From: an uncultured Bacteroidota bacterium
GTDB taxonomy: Bacteria > Bacteroidota > Bacteroidia > Chitinophagales > Saprospiraceae
Assembly (NCBI GenBank): GCA_937861115.1
Contig: CALMBD010000112.1
Coordinates: 1 to 50,549 of the forward strand
DNA length: 50,549 bases
Direction of reading: 5' to 3'
Shown here: piece after piece, positions 32,421 through 41,588 of the stretch
Position numbering within the stretch: the stretch's first letter is position 1
Layout: every line of letters begins with the position of its first letter
The notes under the pieces: model-generated
What the model was told of the DNA's origin: nothing
Databases searched by the model: none
The model's input: the letters and a program-made list of their open reading frames with translations, nothing else
Made by a program: the position numbers and the translations under genes

Positions 32421-35400
32421 ATGACTAAAATGGAGCAGTTTAGCAACAGGTTTGCACCGGCAAACAGGTGGCGGGAAAGCGTATTCATTGCTTGTACAGC
32501 GATACTATTGCTGCCCCTTGTTCTTACTGCGCAGTTTTCGGGAGGTTCGGCTTTTTTTTCACACCTCACCACAGAAAACGGGTTGTCCAATTCGCGTGTC
32601 CGAACCTTTCTTCAGGACAGCACGGGTTTTATCTGGATCGGCACTGAGGGCGGTCTGAACCGGTATGACGCCTGTAATTTTTCAGTTTTCAAGCAATCTC
32701 CCGGCAATACGTTCAGCATCAACAACAACTCCATTCCAGCCATTTTGGAAGACCGGCGAAAAAACTTCTGGGTCGGCTCAAAGGAGGGGCTGCAATTGAT
32801 GGATCGGGATAAAAATATCTTTTTCCCGGGTCGAACCGACAATGAGAATCCGTTGAAAGATATTGGCGCTGTGCTGAGTTTGTATGAAGACAGTCGCGGC
32901 AACATTTGGGTCGGCACAACGGCAGGTTTATTCCGGCTTGACATCCGGGCAACAGAAGCGTTTTCGAAAAAATCCCTTCAAAATGCTCTTAAGGAGGGCC
33001 AATTGCAGGTTACGCATTTTAGTCGGGAGGCAGCAGAAGGGATGAAGTTGAGTCACAACCAGGTTTGGAGCATCACGGAAGACCACAAAGGCAAAATCTG
33101 GATTGGTACGGGACGGGGATTAAACATACTTGACCCGGCGACCGGCACGCTGCAACAATGGCTGAACAACGACGACTCACTCGAAGCGGCAACCATCAAC
33201 ACCCTGGTGGCGGACCGTGCCGGTTTTTTATGGGTGGGAACGGCAAACGGGCTTTACCGGATAAAACCGGACCGGCGCACGACAGCAGTATTCAGGGCAA
33301 GTGTCGGACACCCCAATGGCCTGAGCAACAATTTCATTACGAAAATTGTACAGGACCGGCAGGGGAATATCTGGATCGGGTCTGATGGCGGCGGCCTGGA
33401 TCTCTGGCGACCGGAGACCGGAACATTTATCCATCACCGCCACGACCCCAGCAACCCTGGAAGCCTGAGCGACAACAATATTGAAGCCTTGTATGCTGAC
33501 AGGAACGGCGGACTTTGGGTAGGCAGCCACAAAGGCATCAGTTACCTCAATAAATACAGAAAGCCGTTCCATTACTACCGGAACACAGGCGTGCGCAACG
33601 CCCTCACCCCAGGTACCGTTACTTGTTTTTGGGAAAGGCCGGACGGCAAAATCTGGATCGGGATCGACGACGGCGGCATGGACCTGTTCGACAGACATAC
33701 CGGTGTTTTCACACATTTCAGACACCTGCCCGGCAACTCGCAAAGTATTTGCAATGACGACGTTGTGGCCATATGCGAAGACCGGCGCGGGGAGGTGTGG
33801 ATCGGCACCTGGAGCGGCGGCCTGTCCCGGCTCACCCCCCGGGGCGCCGGAGGTGTTTATACGCATTATTGTCCGGACGGGCGTCCCGGAAGCATCGGTG
33901 ACAACGATATCTGGACTTTTTTTGAAGACGGCAGAGGGACGATCTGGATCGGTACTGTCGATGACGGACTGAATCGATACGACCGGGCAACCGATACATT
34001 CCGGTCTTTCAGGTGGAAGTCGAACAACCAGAGCAGTCTATTCCGGAACTGGGTGTTTGATATTTGTGAGGACCCGAAGGGCAATATCTGGATTGCAACG
34101 GCAGATGGTATTAGCCGGCTCGATCAGGAGACCGGTGAGTTTGTCGCCTACCCCGTTCCGGGGCAGGGAAAGATGGATCGCGTTTATGTAATCTTGCCCA
34201 ATCCTTCAGGCGGTTTTTGGCTGGGTACCGACAATGGCCTGCTGGCCGTTGATCCTGAAAGGCAGACAACCAAAAAATGGCAGGAACAGGACGGGCTGGC
34301 AGACAATCTGGTGAACAGCATTCTGGAAGACGGTCGCGGCAACCTTTGGCTGGGTACCGGAAAAGGTATTTCTGTATTCAACCCCGGGACAGGATTGTTT
34401 CGAAATTTCGATGCCCGTGACGGCCTGCAAAGCGGCGGTTTTTCCGGCGCCTGCCTGAAATCCGCTTCGGGGGTGTTCTTTTTTGGCGGGATCAACGGGT
34501 TCAATGTCTTTCATCCAGATAGTATTCGGGATAACCCCGTCGTCCCACGCGTCGTGATTACGGATTTCATGTTGTACGGTAAATCAGTGCCCGTTCAAGG
34601 CACTGTTGGCGATACCCTTTCATTTGATTCGCCGCTGCACAGTCAAATATTCAATCTGACCGAAATTACGCTTCCATATTGGCAAAACGACCTCTCCTTC
34701 GAGTTTTCAGCCCTGAATTACCTGAGCCCCGAAAAAAATCAGTTCAGGTACCAACTGGAAGGCTATGCGGACCAGTGGATCACGGCCGAACCCGGTCGAA
34801 ATTTTGCCAACTATACCGGATTGGACCCCGGCACCTATACTTTCAGGGTAACTGGCTCCAACAACGACGGTGTTTGGGATGAAAAAGGCGCCACCCTTCG
34901 CATCACTATTACCCCACCCTGGTGGAAAACCTGGTGGGCCTATTCTTTGTTTTCCGTGGCGATCAGCGCCTTACTCTACTTCTCCGTACGTTATGAACTC
35001 CGTCGCCAGCAGTTGAAACACGCCCTGGAAATGGAACACCTGGAAGCGGAGCAACTGAAAGAACTGGATAAAACCAAGTCCCGCCTGTACGCCAACATTA
35101 CCCATGAATTCCGAACCCCTTTGACCGTCATACTCGGCATGACGGAACAACTGGACAAGGAAGTTCGCAAACTGGAGGACCCGCAGTCGCAAAAATCCGC
35201 GCCAGATGTCGAATGCCTCCATGCCACCACTGCCCTCATCCACCGCAACGGCAGCCAGCTCCTGACCCTGGTCAACCAAATGCTCGACCTCTCCAAACTG
35301 GAATCGAACCGGATGGAAATACACAATATCCAGGGTGATATTGTTGCGTATGTGAAGTATATCACCGAGTCTTTTCATTCGCTGGCAGAGGCAAAAGACC

Positions 35401-36689
35401 TGAGCATAAGGGTATGCAGTACACCGGAATCGATTACCATGGATTATGACCCTTCCAAAATCATGCATATCGTTTCCAATTTGTTGTCCAATGCTATCAA
35501 GTTCACGATGCCGGGCGGAGAAATCGCCGTTCAACTTTCGGAAGAGCAGGCAACTAACGATGGTGAAAAGTATGCCGTACTGGTCGTCAGCGATACGGGT
35601 GTCGGTATTGCGGCTGATCAGTTGCCGCATATTTTTGACCGCTTCTATCAGGCGCCGGCAGCGTCCAGGTTAAAAGAAGGAGCGTTGCCGCCAACCGGTT
35701 CGGGTATCGGGTTGGCATTGGTCCGGGAACTGGTCAAATTGTTCAACGGCCGGGTTGACGTGGAAAGCGCAGCTGGCGAAGGGACGCGTTTTACTGTCCG
35801 GTTGCCGATCCACCGCGATGCGCCGGCAGGAACAAGCACAACGACCCCGATGTCTCCGGATTTGATCAAACAACGGCCAGGCCATATTACCGGATTCAGC
35901 AGGAAAGACGCGGCGCCGGCCAGCGAAGACCTGCCATTGCTCCTGGTTATTGAAGACAATCCGGATGTAATGACCTTCCTGATCAGTTGCCTGGAAGATC
36001 ATTACCGTATTGAAACGGCAATCAACGGACGGGTTGGCGTCGAAAAAGGGCTTGAACTGGTTCCCGATATCATCATCAGCGATGTGATGATGCCCGAAAT
36101 GGACGGTTTTGAAGTGTGCGATACACTCAAAAAGGATTCGCGCACCAGCCATATCCCTATTGTTATGCTGACAGCCCGGGCAACCGTGGAGGACCATATT
36201 GCGGGTATGAAGCGCGGCGCCGACGCGTATATGGCCAAACCCTTTCATCAGGGAGAACTCACTGTTCAATTGGAAAACTTGCTCGAATCGCGTCGACGCC
36301 TGCAGGAGCGATATAGAAGCCTGGACATCTCCGTAGAAGAGGCCAGTCTGCGTGACAAAGCGGAGGATGCCTTTTTGATAAAACTGCGCGGTTTCATCGA
36401 AGCCGAGATCAATGACGCCGATCTCTCCATTGATGATCTTTGCCGTAAAATGGCCATGAGCCGGATGCAACTCCACCGCAAGATCAAGGCGCTAACAGAC
36501 CGTTCCACTGCCCTCTATATCCGGAGCATTCGATTGCAACATGCGCGCCACTTGCTGACAACGTCTGATATCAATGTTTCGGAAGCAGCCTACCAGGTGG
36601 GCTTCGACGACCCCAAGTATTTCAGCAGGGTTTTTATCGAGGAATTCGGTGTGGCGCCCAGCGAAATGAAATCGAATCCGGCAAAATAA
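32421..36689 (+). CDS. Hybrid two-component system (HTCS): sensor propellers, kinase, receiver and AraC regulator in one protein
   Basis: About 1422 residues (ATG at 32421; ATG at 32430 is also possible). Domain order: signal/anchor; about 14 two-component regulator propeller blades (to ~residue 700, 'IWIGTxxGLNRYD' pattern); a Y_Y_Y domain (about 750-830); a transmembrane helix ('WWAYSLFSVAISALLYFSV'); a HisKA domain with phospho-acceptor His in 'NITHEFRTPLTVI' (~residue 895); a HATPase ('SDTGVGIAADQLPHIFDRFYQ', 'GSGIGLALVRELV'); a receiver with 'IISDVMMPEMDGF' and 'MLTARA'; and a C-terminal AraC-type HTH ('LSIDDLCRKMAMSRMQLHRKIKALT...VGFDDPKYFSRVFIEEFGVAPSEM'). It senses a periplasmic ligand and directly controls transcription. 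Most HTCS flank polysaccharide loci; here the neighbours are proteases. Confidence 0.95.
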   Translation: MTKMEQFSNRFAPANRWRESVFIACTAILLLPLVLTAQFSGGSAFFSHLTTENGLSNSRVRTFLQDSTGFIWIGTEGGLNRYDACNFSVFKQSPGNTFSINNNSIPAILEDRRKNFWVGSKEGLQLMDRDKNIFFPGRTDNENPLKDIGAVLSLYEDSRGNIWVGTTAGLFRLDIRATEAFSKKSLQNALKEGQLQVTHFSREAAEGMKLSHNQVWSITEDHKGKIWIGTGRGLNILDPATGTLQQWLNNDDSLEAATINTLVADRAGFLWVGTANGLYRIKPDRRTTAVFRASVGHPNGLSNNFITKIVQDRQGNIWIGSDGGGLDLWRPETGTFIHHRHDPSNPGSLSDNNIEALYADRNGGLWVGSHKGISYLNKYRKPFHYYRNTGVRNALTPGTVTCFWERPDGKIWIGIDDGGMDLFDRHTGVFTHFRHLPGNSQSICNDDVVAICEDRRGEVWIGTWSGGLSRLTPRGAGGVYTHYCPDGRPGSIGDNDIWTFFEDGRGTIWIGTVDDGLNRYDRATDTFRSFRWKSNNQSSLFRNWVFDICEDPKGNIWIATADGISRLDQETGEFVAYPVPGQGKMDRVYVILPNPSGGFWLGTDNGLLAVDPERQTTKKWQEQDGLADNLVNSILEDGRGNLWLGTGKGISVFNPGTGLFRNFDARDGLQSGGFSGACLKSASGVFFFGGINGFNVFHPDSIRDNPVVPRVVITDFMLYGKSVPVQGTVGDTLSFDSPLHSQIFNLTEITLPYWQNDLSFEFSALNYLSPEKNQFRYQLEGYADQWITAEPGRNFANYTGLDPGTYTFRVTGSNNDGVWDEKGATLRITITPPWWKTWWAYSLFSVAISALLYFSVRYELRRQQLKHALEMEHLEAEQLKELDKTKSRLYANITHEFRTPLTVILGMTEQLDKEVRKLEDPQSQKSAPDVECLHATTALIHRNGSQLLTLVNQMLDLSKLESNRMEIHNIQGDIVAYVKYITESFHSLAEAKDLSIRVCSTPESITMDYDPSKIMHIVSNLLSNAIKFTMPGGEIAVQLSEEQATNDGEKYAVLVVSDTGVGIAADQLPHIFDRFYQAPAASRLKEGALPPTGSGIGLALVRELVKLFNGRVDVESAAGEGTRFTVRLPIHRDAPAGTSTTTPMSPDLIKQRPGHITGFSRKDAAPASEDLPLLLVIEDNPDVMTFLISCLEDHYRIETAINGRVGVEKGLELVPDIIISDVMMPEMDGFEVCDTLKKDSRTSHIPIVMLTARATVEDHIAGMKRGADAYMAKPFHQGELTVQLENLLESRRRLQERYRSLDISVEEASLRDKAEDAFLIKLRGFIEAEINDADLSIDDLCRKMAMSRMQLHRKIKALTDRSTALYIRSIRLQHARHLLTTSDINVSEAAYQVGFDDPKYFSRVFIEEFGVAPSEMKSNPAK

Positions 36690-36715
36690 TTCCCCGCGCT
36701 TATTGAGAATGCCCT

Positions 36716-36793
36716 TTGTAACACGTCTGTTACAATAGTCCACCTTTTTGATACAATAGTGGGAAGGTCGTTACACACCGGGCCGCACCTTTG
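36716..36793 (+). promoter_or_regulatory. Putative HTCS operator and promoter of the C1-caspase operon
   Basis: Three direct half-sites G(T/A)TACA begin at 36729, 36750 and 36770, i.e. 21 and 20 bp apart (about two helical turns). The first two share 10 of 11 bases (GTTACAATAGT/GATACAATAGT). The first half-site is also the right arm of a dyad TTGTAAC-6-GTTACAA (36716-36735). CACCTTTG at 36786-36793 is one base off the TAnnTTTG box and has no -33 element. A weak promoter with phased upstream repeats would suit an AraC-type activator such as the adjacent HTCS; this is an inference. Confidence 0.5.
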
Positions 36794-36856
36794 TGTCTAT
36801 CACGCTCCGTTACTTCTGCTTTTTTAGGGTATTCACATTGAACAAACCGTATCAAT

Positions 36857-38605
36857 ATGAACAGACGCTGTATGAAACGTCCGCTTTTGTCCTGGTTATT
36901 GTGCGTGATGATTGGTCAGGTACTACCGGCCCAGGAGTATAATACCGGCCTGATTCTCGACGAGGAAGGATTTGAACGGGAGGTAGAAATGACTCCCGGA
37001 TTTTCAAACGATGGCCGCAGGGCCGGCGACATGCCGTTGAAGGCAAGCCTGCGTCCCTATTGCCCCATTCCAAAAAATCAGGGGGAGATCAGTTCCTGTA
37101 TCGGTTGGGCCATGGGTTACGGGGCCCTTACCATCAGCCATGCTTACCGGGAAGGCAATACCGACCGGGAAGCTATAACTAAAAAGGCCTTCTCCGCGCT
37201 GTATTTGTATAACCAGTCGAAAATGGGCAATTGCATGGACGGCGCCAACATTCAACTGACGGCTAAAATCCTCAAAGACAAGGGTGATTGCCCCAGCAAA
37301 GCATTTGACTCGCCTCTGGCCGACTGTGATCGGGAACCGAGTGCAACGCTGATCGAGGAATCGCGTGAAAATGCCATCAAGGACTATATCGCCCTCTTCA
37401 CCAACAGATCGTTGCCACGGGAAAAAGTAGTCCGAACCAAAAGAAGTCTTGCCGAAGGCAAACCCGTCGTCATCGGCATGAAAATAAAGGAAAGTCTGAA
37501 GAACCTTACCGGAGAAACCACGGTATGGAAACCCGGGGATGATTCGGATAAACCTATGGGCGGTCACGCGCTGGTGGTCGTGGGGTATGATGATTCATCG
37601 GGCGAGTTTGACATCATGAACAGTTGGGGACCCAACTGGGGCGACAATGGTTTTTTTCAGATGAAATACCCTGATTACGCCAGCAATGTAGCCCAGGGTC
37701 TGCAACTTATTTTGCCTGAAGAAAACCTGACGCCGGATCAGATCGCCGCCCTGAAGGCCCAATACCAGAAGGCGGACGGGATCAAAAAGGCGGCCGAAGT
37801 AAAGCAGGAAGAGGCTGCCCGCCAAAAAGCAATTGCCGCCGAAGCGCTAAAAAATGCAGAATCAACCAATGCCGAACAGAATATCAAAGCGGCACAGATG
37901 CAACTGGAGCAGGCGACCAAACAGGAACAGGCCGCACTGGAACAGCAAAAACAGGCTGAAGAGATTATTGCAGAGGCATCTGATCGTATCGTCGCCCTGT
38001 ATGGCGAGTTTTTGGTGCGCATGCCCGAGACGGATGAATACGGCACCCTGCTCACCAATGCGCAAGGGGAGCAGAAATTCATAGACCTGCACCCCACCTG
38101 GAATGGTCGCTATTACACCCTCGATAAAACAGACTGGCAAGAAGGTGACGGCTTCCAGGTTATCGCCCGGAACATCAAAAAAGATCGCTACGTCTACCTT
38201 TTCAGTTTTGACAGTGATAATAAACTCGAGGTACACTGGCCCCGAAGCCTGCGTGCTGAATTCATGGGCGAGCCCGTTACCAGTGGCGCCGAAAGCGCAC
38301 TCGTTGCACACAAGGGCGCCGAAATCATCATACCTGACAACAATGGGGTGCTCACCCGCGAGAACCTTTACGACGACAACATCTGTGTCCTGTACGCTTT
38401 CGACAAAATTACAGACATCAAGGAACGGCTGGGCAAGTTGAGTAAATTATCCGGGCCCTTTGAAAATCGACTCCAGCAGGCTTTCGGTGATCTGTTTATC
38501 CCGCAAAACCTGATAGACTACGGACAAGACCAAATGATCTGTAAAACAACGACAACAGGACAAGGATCGGTCATTCCGATTCACGTGAAGATCCAGAACC
38601 AATAA
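36857..38605 (+). CDS. Exported papain-like (C1) cysteine protease with C-terminal DUF4384 domain
   Basis: 582 residues with a signal peptide (ending VLPAQ; ATG at 36872 is an alternative start). A C1 papain-like domain (about 60-290) has the oxyanion Gln75 ('PKNQGEISSC'), catalytic Cys81, His237 ('MGGHALVVVGYDD') and Asn255 ('NSWGPNWGDNGFFQM'), so the triad is complete. A ~90-residue Ala/Gln/Glu-rich coiled coil (about 295-385) follows. A DUF4384-type beta domain (about 395-525, 'WQEGDGFQVIARNIKKDRYVYLFSFDSDNKLEVHWP', 'KGAEIIIPDNNGVL') ends the known regions. No propeptide is evident. DUF4384 is often fused to caspase domains in Bacteroidota; here it is on a papain-like protease, 33 bp upstream of a caspase gene. 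The two are probably one operon acting outside the inner membrane. Confidence 0.88.
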   Translation: MNRRCMKRPLLSWLLCVMIGQVLPAQEYNTGLILDEEGFEREVEMTPGFSNDGRRAGDMPLKASLRPYCPIPKNQGEISSCIGWAMGYGALTISHAYREGNTDREAITKKAFSALYLYNQSKMGNCMDGANIQLTAKILKDKGDCPSKAFDSPLADCDREPSATLIEESRENAIKDYIALFTNRSLPREKVVRTKRSLAEGKPVVIGMKIKESLKNLTGETTVWKPGDDSDKPMGGHALVVVGYDDSSGEFDIMNSWGPNWGDNGFFQMKYPDYASNVAQGLQLILPEENLTPDQIAALKAQYQKADGIKKAAEVKQEEAARQKAIAAEALKNAESTNAEQNIKAAQMQLEQATKQEQAALEQQKQAEEIIAEASDRIVALYGEFLVRMPETDEYGTLLTNAQGEQKFIDLHPTWNGRYYTLDKTDWQEGDGFQVIARNIKKDRYVYLFSFDSDNKLEVHWPRSLRAEFMGEPVTSGAESALVAHKGAEIIIPDNNGVLTRENLYDDNICVLYAFDKITDIKERLGKLSKLSGPFENRLQQAFGDLFIPQNLIDYGQDQMICKTTTTGQGSVIPIHVKIQNQ

Positions 38606-38638
38606 CAATCGCATCGTCCGGCAATTTTCAAATAAAGA

Positions 38639-41422
38639 ATGATGAAAAAGATACTGGTCCTTTTGTGCATTATTCCTGTTTTGGCGCATGGGCAGACCAA
38701 AGAGGCGCCAAACGTAACATGGAAACATATTTACGGCGGAAAAAAATCGGAAGCCGCACACTGTGTGATCTCCAACTACGTGGGGCAAATACTCGTGGCC
38801 GGGGAAACGAATTCTCCGCCAGCCCAAAAAACAGACGGCTTTCTTATGCTGCTTGGCCCCAAGGGCGATACCATATTTCAAAAAATGTACGGTGGGGCCG
38901 GCGACGATGTCATCGAAGCCATGGTGCAAACCTACGACGGCAATTTTGTGCTCGCCGGTAATACCACGTCATTCGGGAACGGCCAGGCAGATGCCTGGAT
39001 ATTAAAGGTAAACGAACTGGGCGATACACTCTGGCAAAGGGCCCTCGGCAGCAGCGGCAACGACGAATTCCGGGATATCATCCAGACCTCCGACGGTCAC
39101 CTGGTGGCGGTTGGCTCTACTTCCGCCAATGGCCGGGAAGATACCTGGGTATATAAGATGTACGACGACGGCGGATTGATCTGGCAACAGACCTTCGGCA
39201 ACAGAGGGCTGGACAAAGCCACGGGTATTGCAGAAGGAAAGGACGGCAATTACGGTATAACAGGTATTACCTCCTCCGGAAAAGGCAGTCGCAACATCTG
39301 GCTTTTTGTGCTGAACAAAGAAGGCAAACCCCAGTACCACCAACTATTCGGCTCCCGCCAGTACGACGAGGTATTCAGTATCGTGGCAACTACCGACGGC
39401 GGTTACGCGCTTGCAGGTTATGCCAAAACGGTTTCGGAAAACCAGGGATCGGGCCTGAAGGACATGTGGGTGATCAAAACCGACTACGACGCGCAGGAAA
39501 TATGGTCGAAGACTTATGGCGGCAAAAGCAATGAAGGCGCGTTCGATATGGTGGAAACGCCGGATGGCGGTTTGGTATTGGCAGGATATACGTACTCCCA
39601 TGTCATGGGCGCCAACACGCCCAAAGCCATGCTCATTAAGGTGCAAGGCCAGACCGGGAAATTAATTTGGGAACAAAAGCCGGAATTCGGCGGTACCGGA
39701 ACGGATGAACTTCATGCCCTGGTGCTTATGCCCGATGGCAGTCTCGTGCTCGCGGGTCAGACGGACTCCAAGCAGGAGGGTGCGAAAAGCCAGGATATCT
39801 GGGTCATCCGCCTCGACCCGGAGTATATCCCGACGACGACACTGGAAACGAATGTTGTGGTGAAGGACATACAGATCAAAGGCATCAAAAACGGTGTGCT
39901 GACGGAACACGACGATGCCTACCTGCTTTTTACGCTTGAAAACAGCGGCACCCAGGATGCCTATGCCATAGACATTGCCCTGCAGGACAAAGCGGGTGTT
40001 CCGGGCTTTAGTTTTCCCAAAGTTGTCAGAGCCGGGTTTCTCGGCATCGGCCAATCCAAAAAATTCAACCTTCCCCTCCGGGCAAAAAAAGTGGAGAAGG
40101 TGGCAACAGCCCGTCTGGAGATACAGTATTCCGACGAAAGCCGCAGCCGTGGAAAATCGGATGAAATACCCGTAACGATTCAACCGGCTGTGGTGCCTTC
40201 CAACTTTCTCCAGATCGAGTGGGTAAACCCCGGGCGTGAGGAATTTCCTGCAGGAAGGAAGGACGTGAAAATGGAGAAGGTGAGCATAAAGGTGCTTGCA
40301 AGAAGCGATAAGCCCCTGAAACCCAGCGACTTCACTGTTTACCTGAACAATAAACCCTATAACGTAGGCCAGAAATCAGGTGAAGCAGGATTGCGACCCA
40401 AAAACAACCAGCAAGACGCCAGTGGCATGTACCTGTATAACTATACCCGCCTGATTACGGTTGGTTTGGGAACAAACGAACTTGAGGTAGTTGTGGCCAA
40501 CGACGCAAAAAAAGAAAGCACGGGGAAGTTTACCATCGTGTACAATGACAAGCCTAATCTGCACGTCATTTCCCTCGGCATTCAACACGATGATCTGCTG
40601 TTCACCACCAAGGACGCTCAGGACTTTGCCGCCAGTTTTCAAAAACAGGATGGCGCTGTGTTCGACAAGGTGTACATGCGCACACTCATCAGCGGCGACA
40701 GTACCAGGGCGGGTCAGATTCAGACCGACGGCGATATTATCAAACAGGCCTTTGCCGACCTGAAGGAAAAATACAATTATACCATTTACGAGCGCGACTT
40801 CCTGGTGCTGTTTATTTCCTCGCACGGCAGGAGTGTCAACAATTCATTCAAAATCGTACCCACCGACTTTGTGATGGTGGGTGAAAAGGCGCTGATCGAC
40901 TTCCAGAGCGATGTCATCGAGCAGATCGACAAGATCACCTGCAACAAGTTGATTTTCATAGACGCCTGCCAAAGCGGCACCATTGGCGTTGCCGGCGGTA
41001 CAGCAGCGGCAAGCAGCCTCAGTCCGGAAGACCTGGCCAAGGAACAGGCCAAAGAAAAAGCCCGGCTGCAGGCGCAGGCCAAGACCATTGTGGCGGAGAG
41101 CAACAAAGCGGCCACGACAAGCACCCTCGCTTCCTGCGACGCCAACGAATCTTCCTGGGAGGACAAGGAATGGGGCAACGGCGCTTTCACCAGGGCCATC
41201 CTAGGCGCCTTTCACAACGAAGAATTCAAGGACGATGGCGGCCCTTTCCGTCCGAGTGCCGATGATGACGTGATTACCCTTGGCGAACTGGTTGCGTATA
41301 TCGATCGCAGGGTCCCGCAAATGATCAAGGACGCCGGGAAAAACGGAACCCAGCACCCCTTCATCTCCCAGGAGCAGTTATTAAAAGTGAAAGACATTCC
41401 ACTTTTCAAGATAAACCAATAG
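38639..41422 (+). CDS. Exported caspase protein with N-terminal seven-bladed propeller
   Basis: 927 residues with a signal peptide (MMKKILVLLCIIPVLAHGQT; ATG at 38642 is equivalent). Seven blades (about 25-400) of the pattern 'xxYGGxxxDExxxxxxTxDGGxxLAGxTxSxGxxxxDxWxxKxxxxGxxxW' form a propeller like those in other secreted Bacteroidota proteins. Two Ig-like domains follow (about 410-640). A C14 caspase domain begins 'PNLHVISLGIQHDDLLFTTKDAQDFAASF' and has catalytic His729 (FISSHGR) and Cys777 (IDACQSG). A long Ala-rich insertion between the Cys strand and 'STLASCDANESSWED' could be a processing linker. It is the second gene of the operon with the C1-DUF4384 protease. Substrates are unknown; Arg/Lys specificity would fit the metacaspase group. 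Confidence 0.9.
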   Translation: MMKKILVLLCIIPVLAHGQTKEAPNVTWKHIYGGKKSEAAHCVISNYVGQILVAGETNSPPAQKTDGFLMLLGPKGDTIFQKMYGGAGDDVIEAMVQTYDGNFVLAGNTTSFGNGQADAWILKVNELGDTLWQRALGSSGNDEFRDIIQTSDGHLVAVGSTSANGREDTWVYKMYDDGGLIWQQTFGNRGLDKATGIAEGKDGNYGITGITSSGKGSRNIWLFVLNKEGKPQYHQLFGSRQYDEVFSIVATTDGGYALAGYAKTVSENQGSGLKDMWVIKTDYDAQEIWSKTYGGKSNEGAFDMVETPDGGLVLAGYTYSHVMGANTPKAMLIKVQGQTGKLIWEQKPEFGGTGTDELHALVLMPDGSLVLAGQTDSKQEGAKSQDIWVIRLDPEYIPTTTLETNVVVKDIQIKGIKNGVLTEHDDAYLLFTLENSGTQDAYAIDIALQDKAGVPGFSFPKVVRAGFLGIGQSKKFNLPLRAKKVEKVATARLEIQYSDESRSRGKSDEIPVTIQPAVVPSNFLQIEWVNPGREEFPAGRKDVKMEKVSIKVLARSDKPLKPSDFTVYLNNKPYNVGQKSGEAGLRPKNNQQDASGMYLYNYTRLITVGLGTNELEVVVANDAKKESTGKFTIVYNDKPNLHVISLGIQHDDLLFTTKDAQDFAASFQKQDGAVFDKVYMRTLISGDSTRAGQIQTDGDIIKQAFADLKEKYNYTIYERDFLVLFISSHGRSVNNSFKIVPTDFVMVGEKALIDFQSDVIEQIDKITCNKLIFIDACQSGTIGVAGGTAAASSLSPEDLAKEQAKEKARLQAQAKTIVAESNKAATTSTLASCDANESSWEDKEWGNGAFTRAILGAFHNEEFKDDGGPFRPSADDDVITLGELVAYIDRRVPQMIKDAGKNGTQHPFISQEQLLKVKDIPLFKINQ

Positions 41423-41588
41423 CAGACAATGTACCCGATGCAACGAATATCCAAATGAATGCAACCAATTGACACAGCGGATGAGCCCGTCTGCGCTCAT
41501 CTTGCGCTGTGTAATTGCCCGGTAGACAGGAAACCAAATGAAAGCCAGGCACAAAAACCGGTTTGCGTTCACTTTAAATGTCAAGATC

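Noticed and set aside
38606-38638. Terminator between the C1 protease and the caspase gene
   Set aside because: The 33-bp gap has no stem-loop; the two genes are better read as one operon.
28754-41422. A known antiphage defence system (caspase-based, such as gasdermin- or CRISPR-linked)
   Set aside because: The caspases here carry signal peptides, and no gasdermin, nucleotide cyclase, effector nuclease or Cas protein is present. A defence role is not excluded but is not supported.
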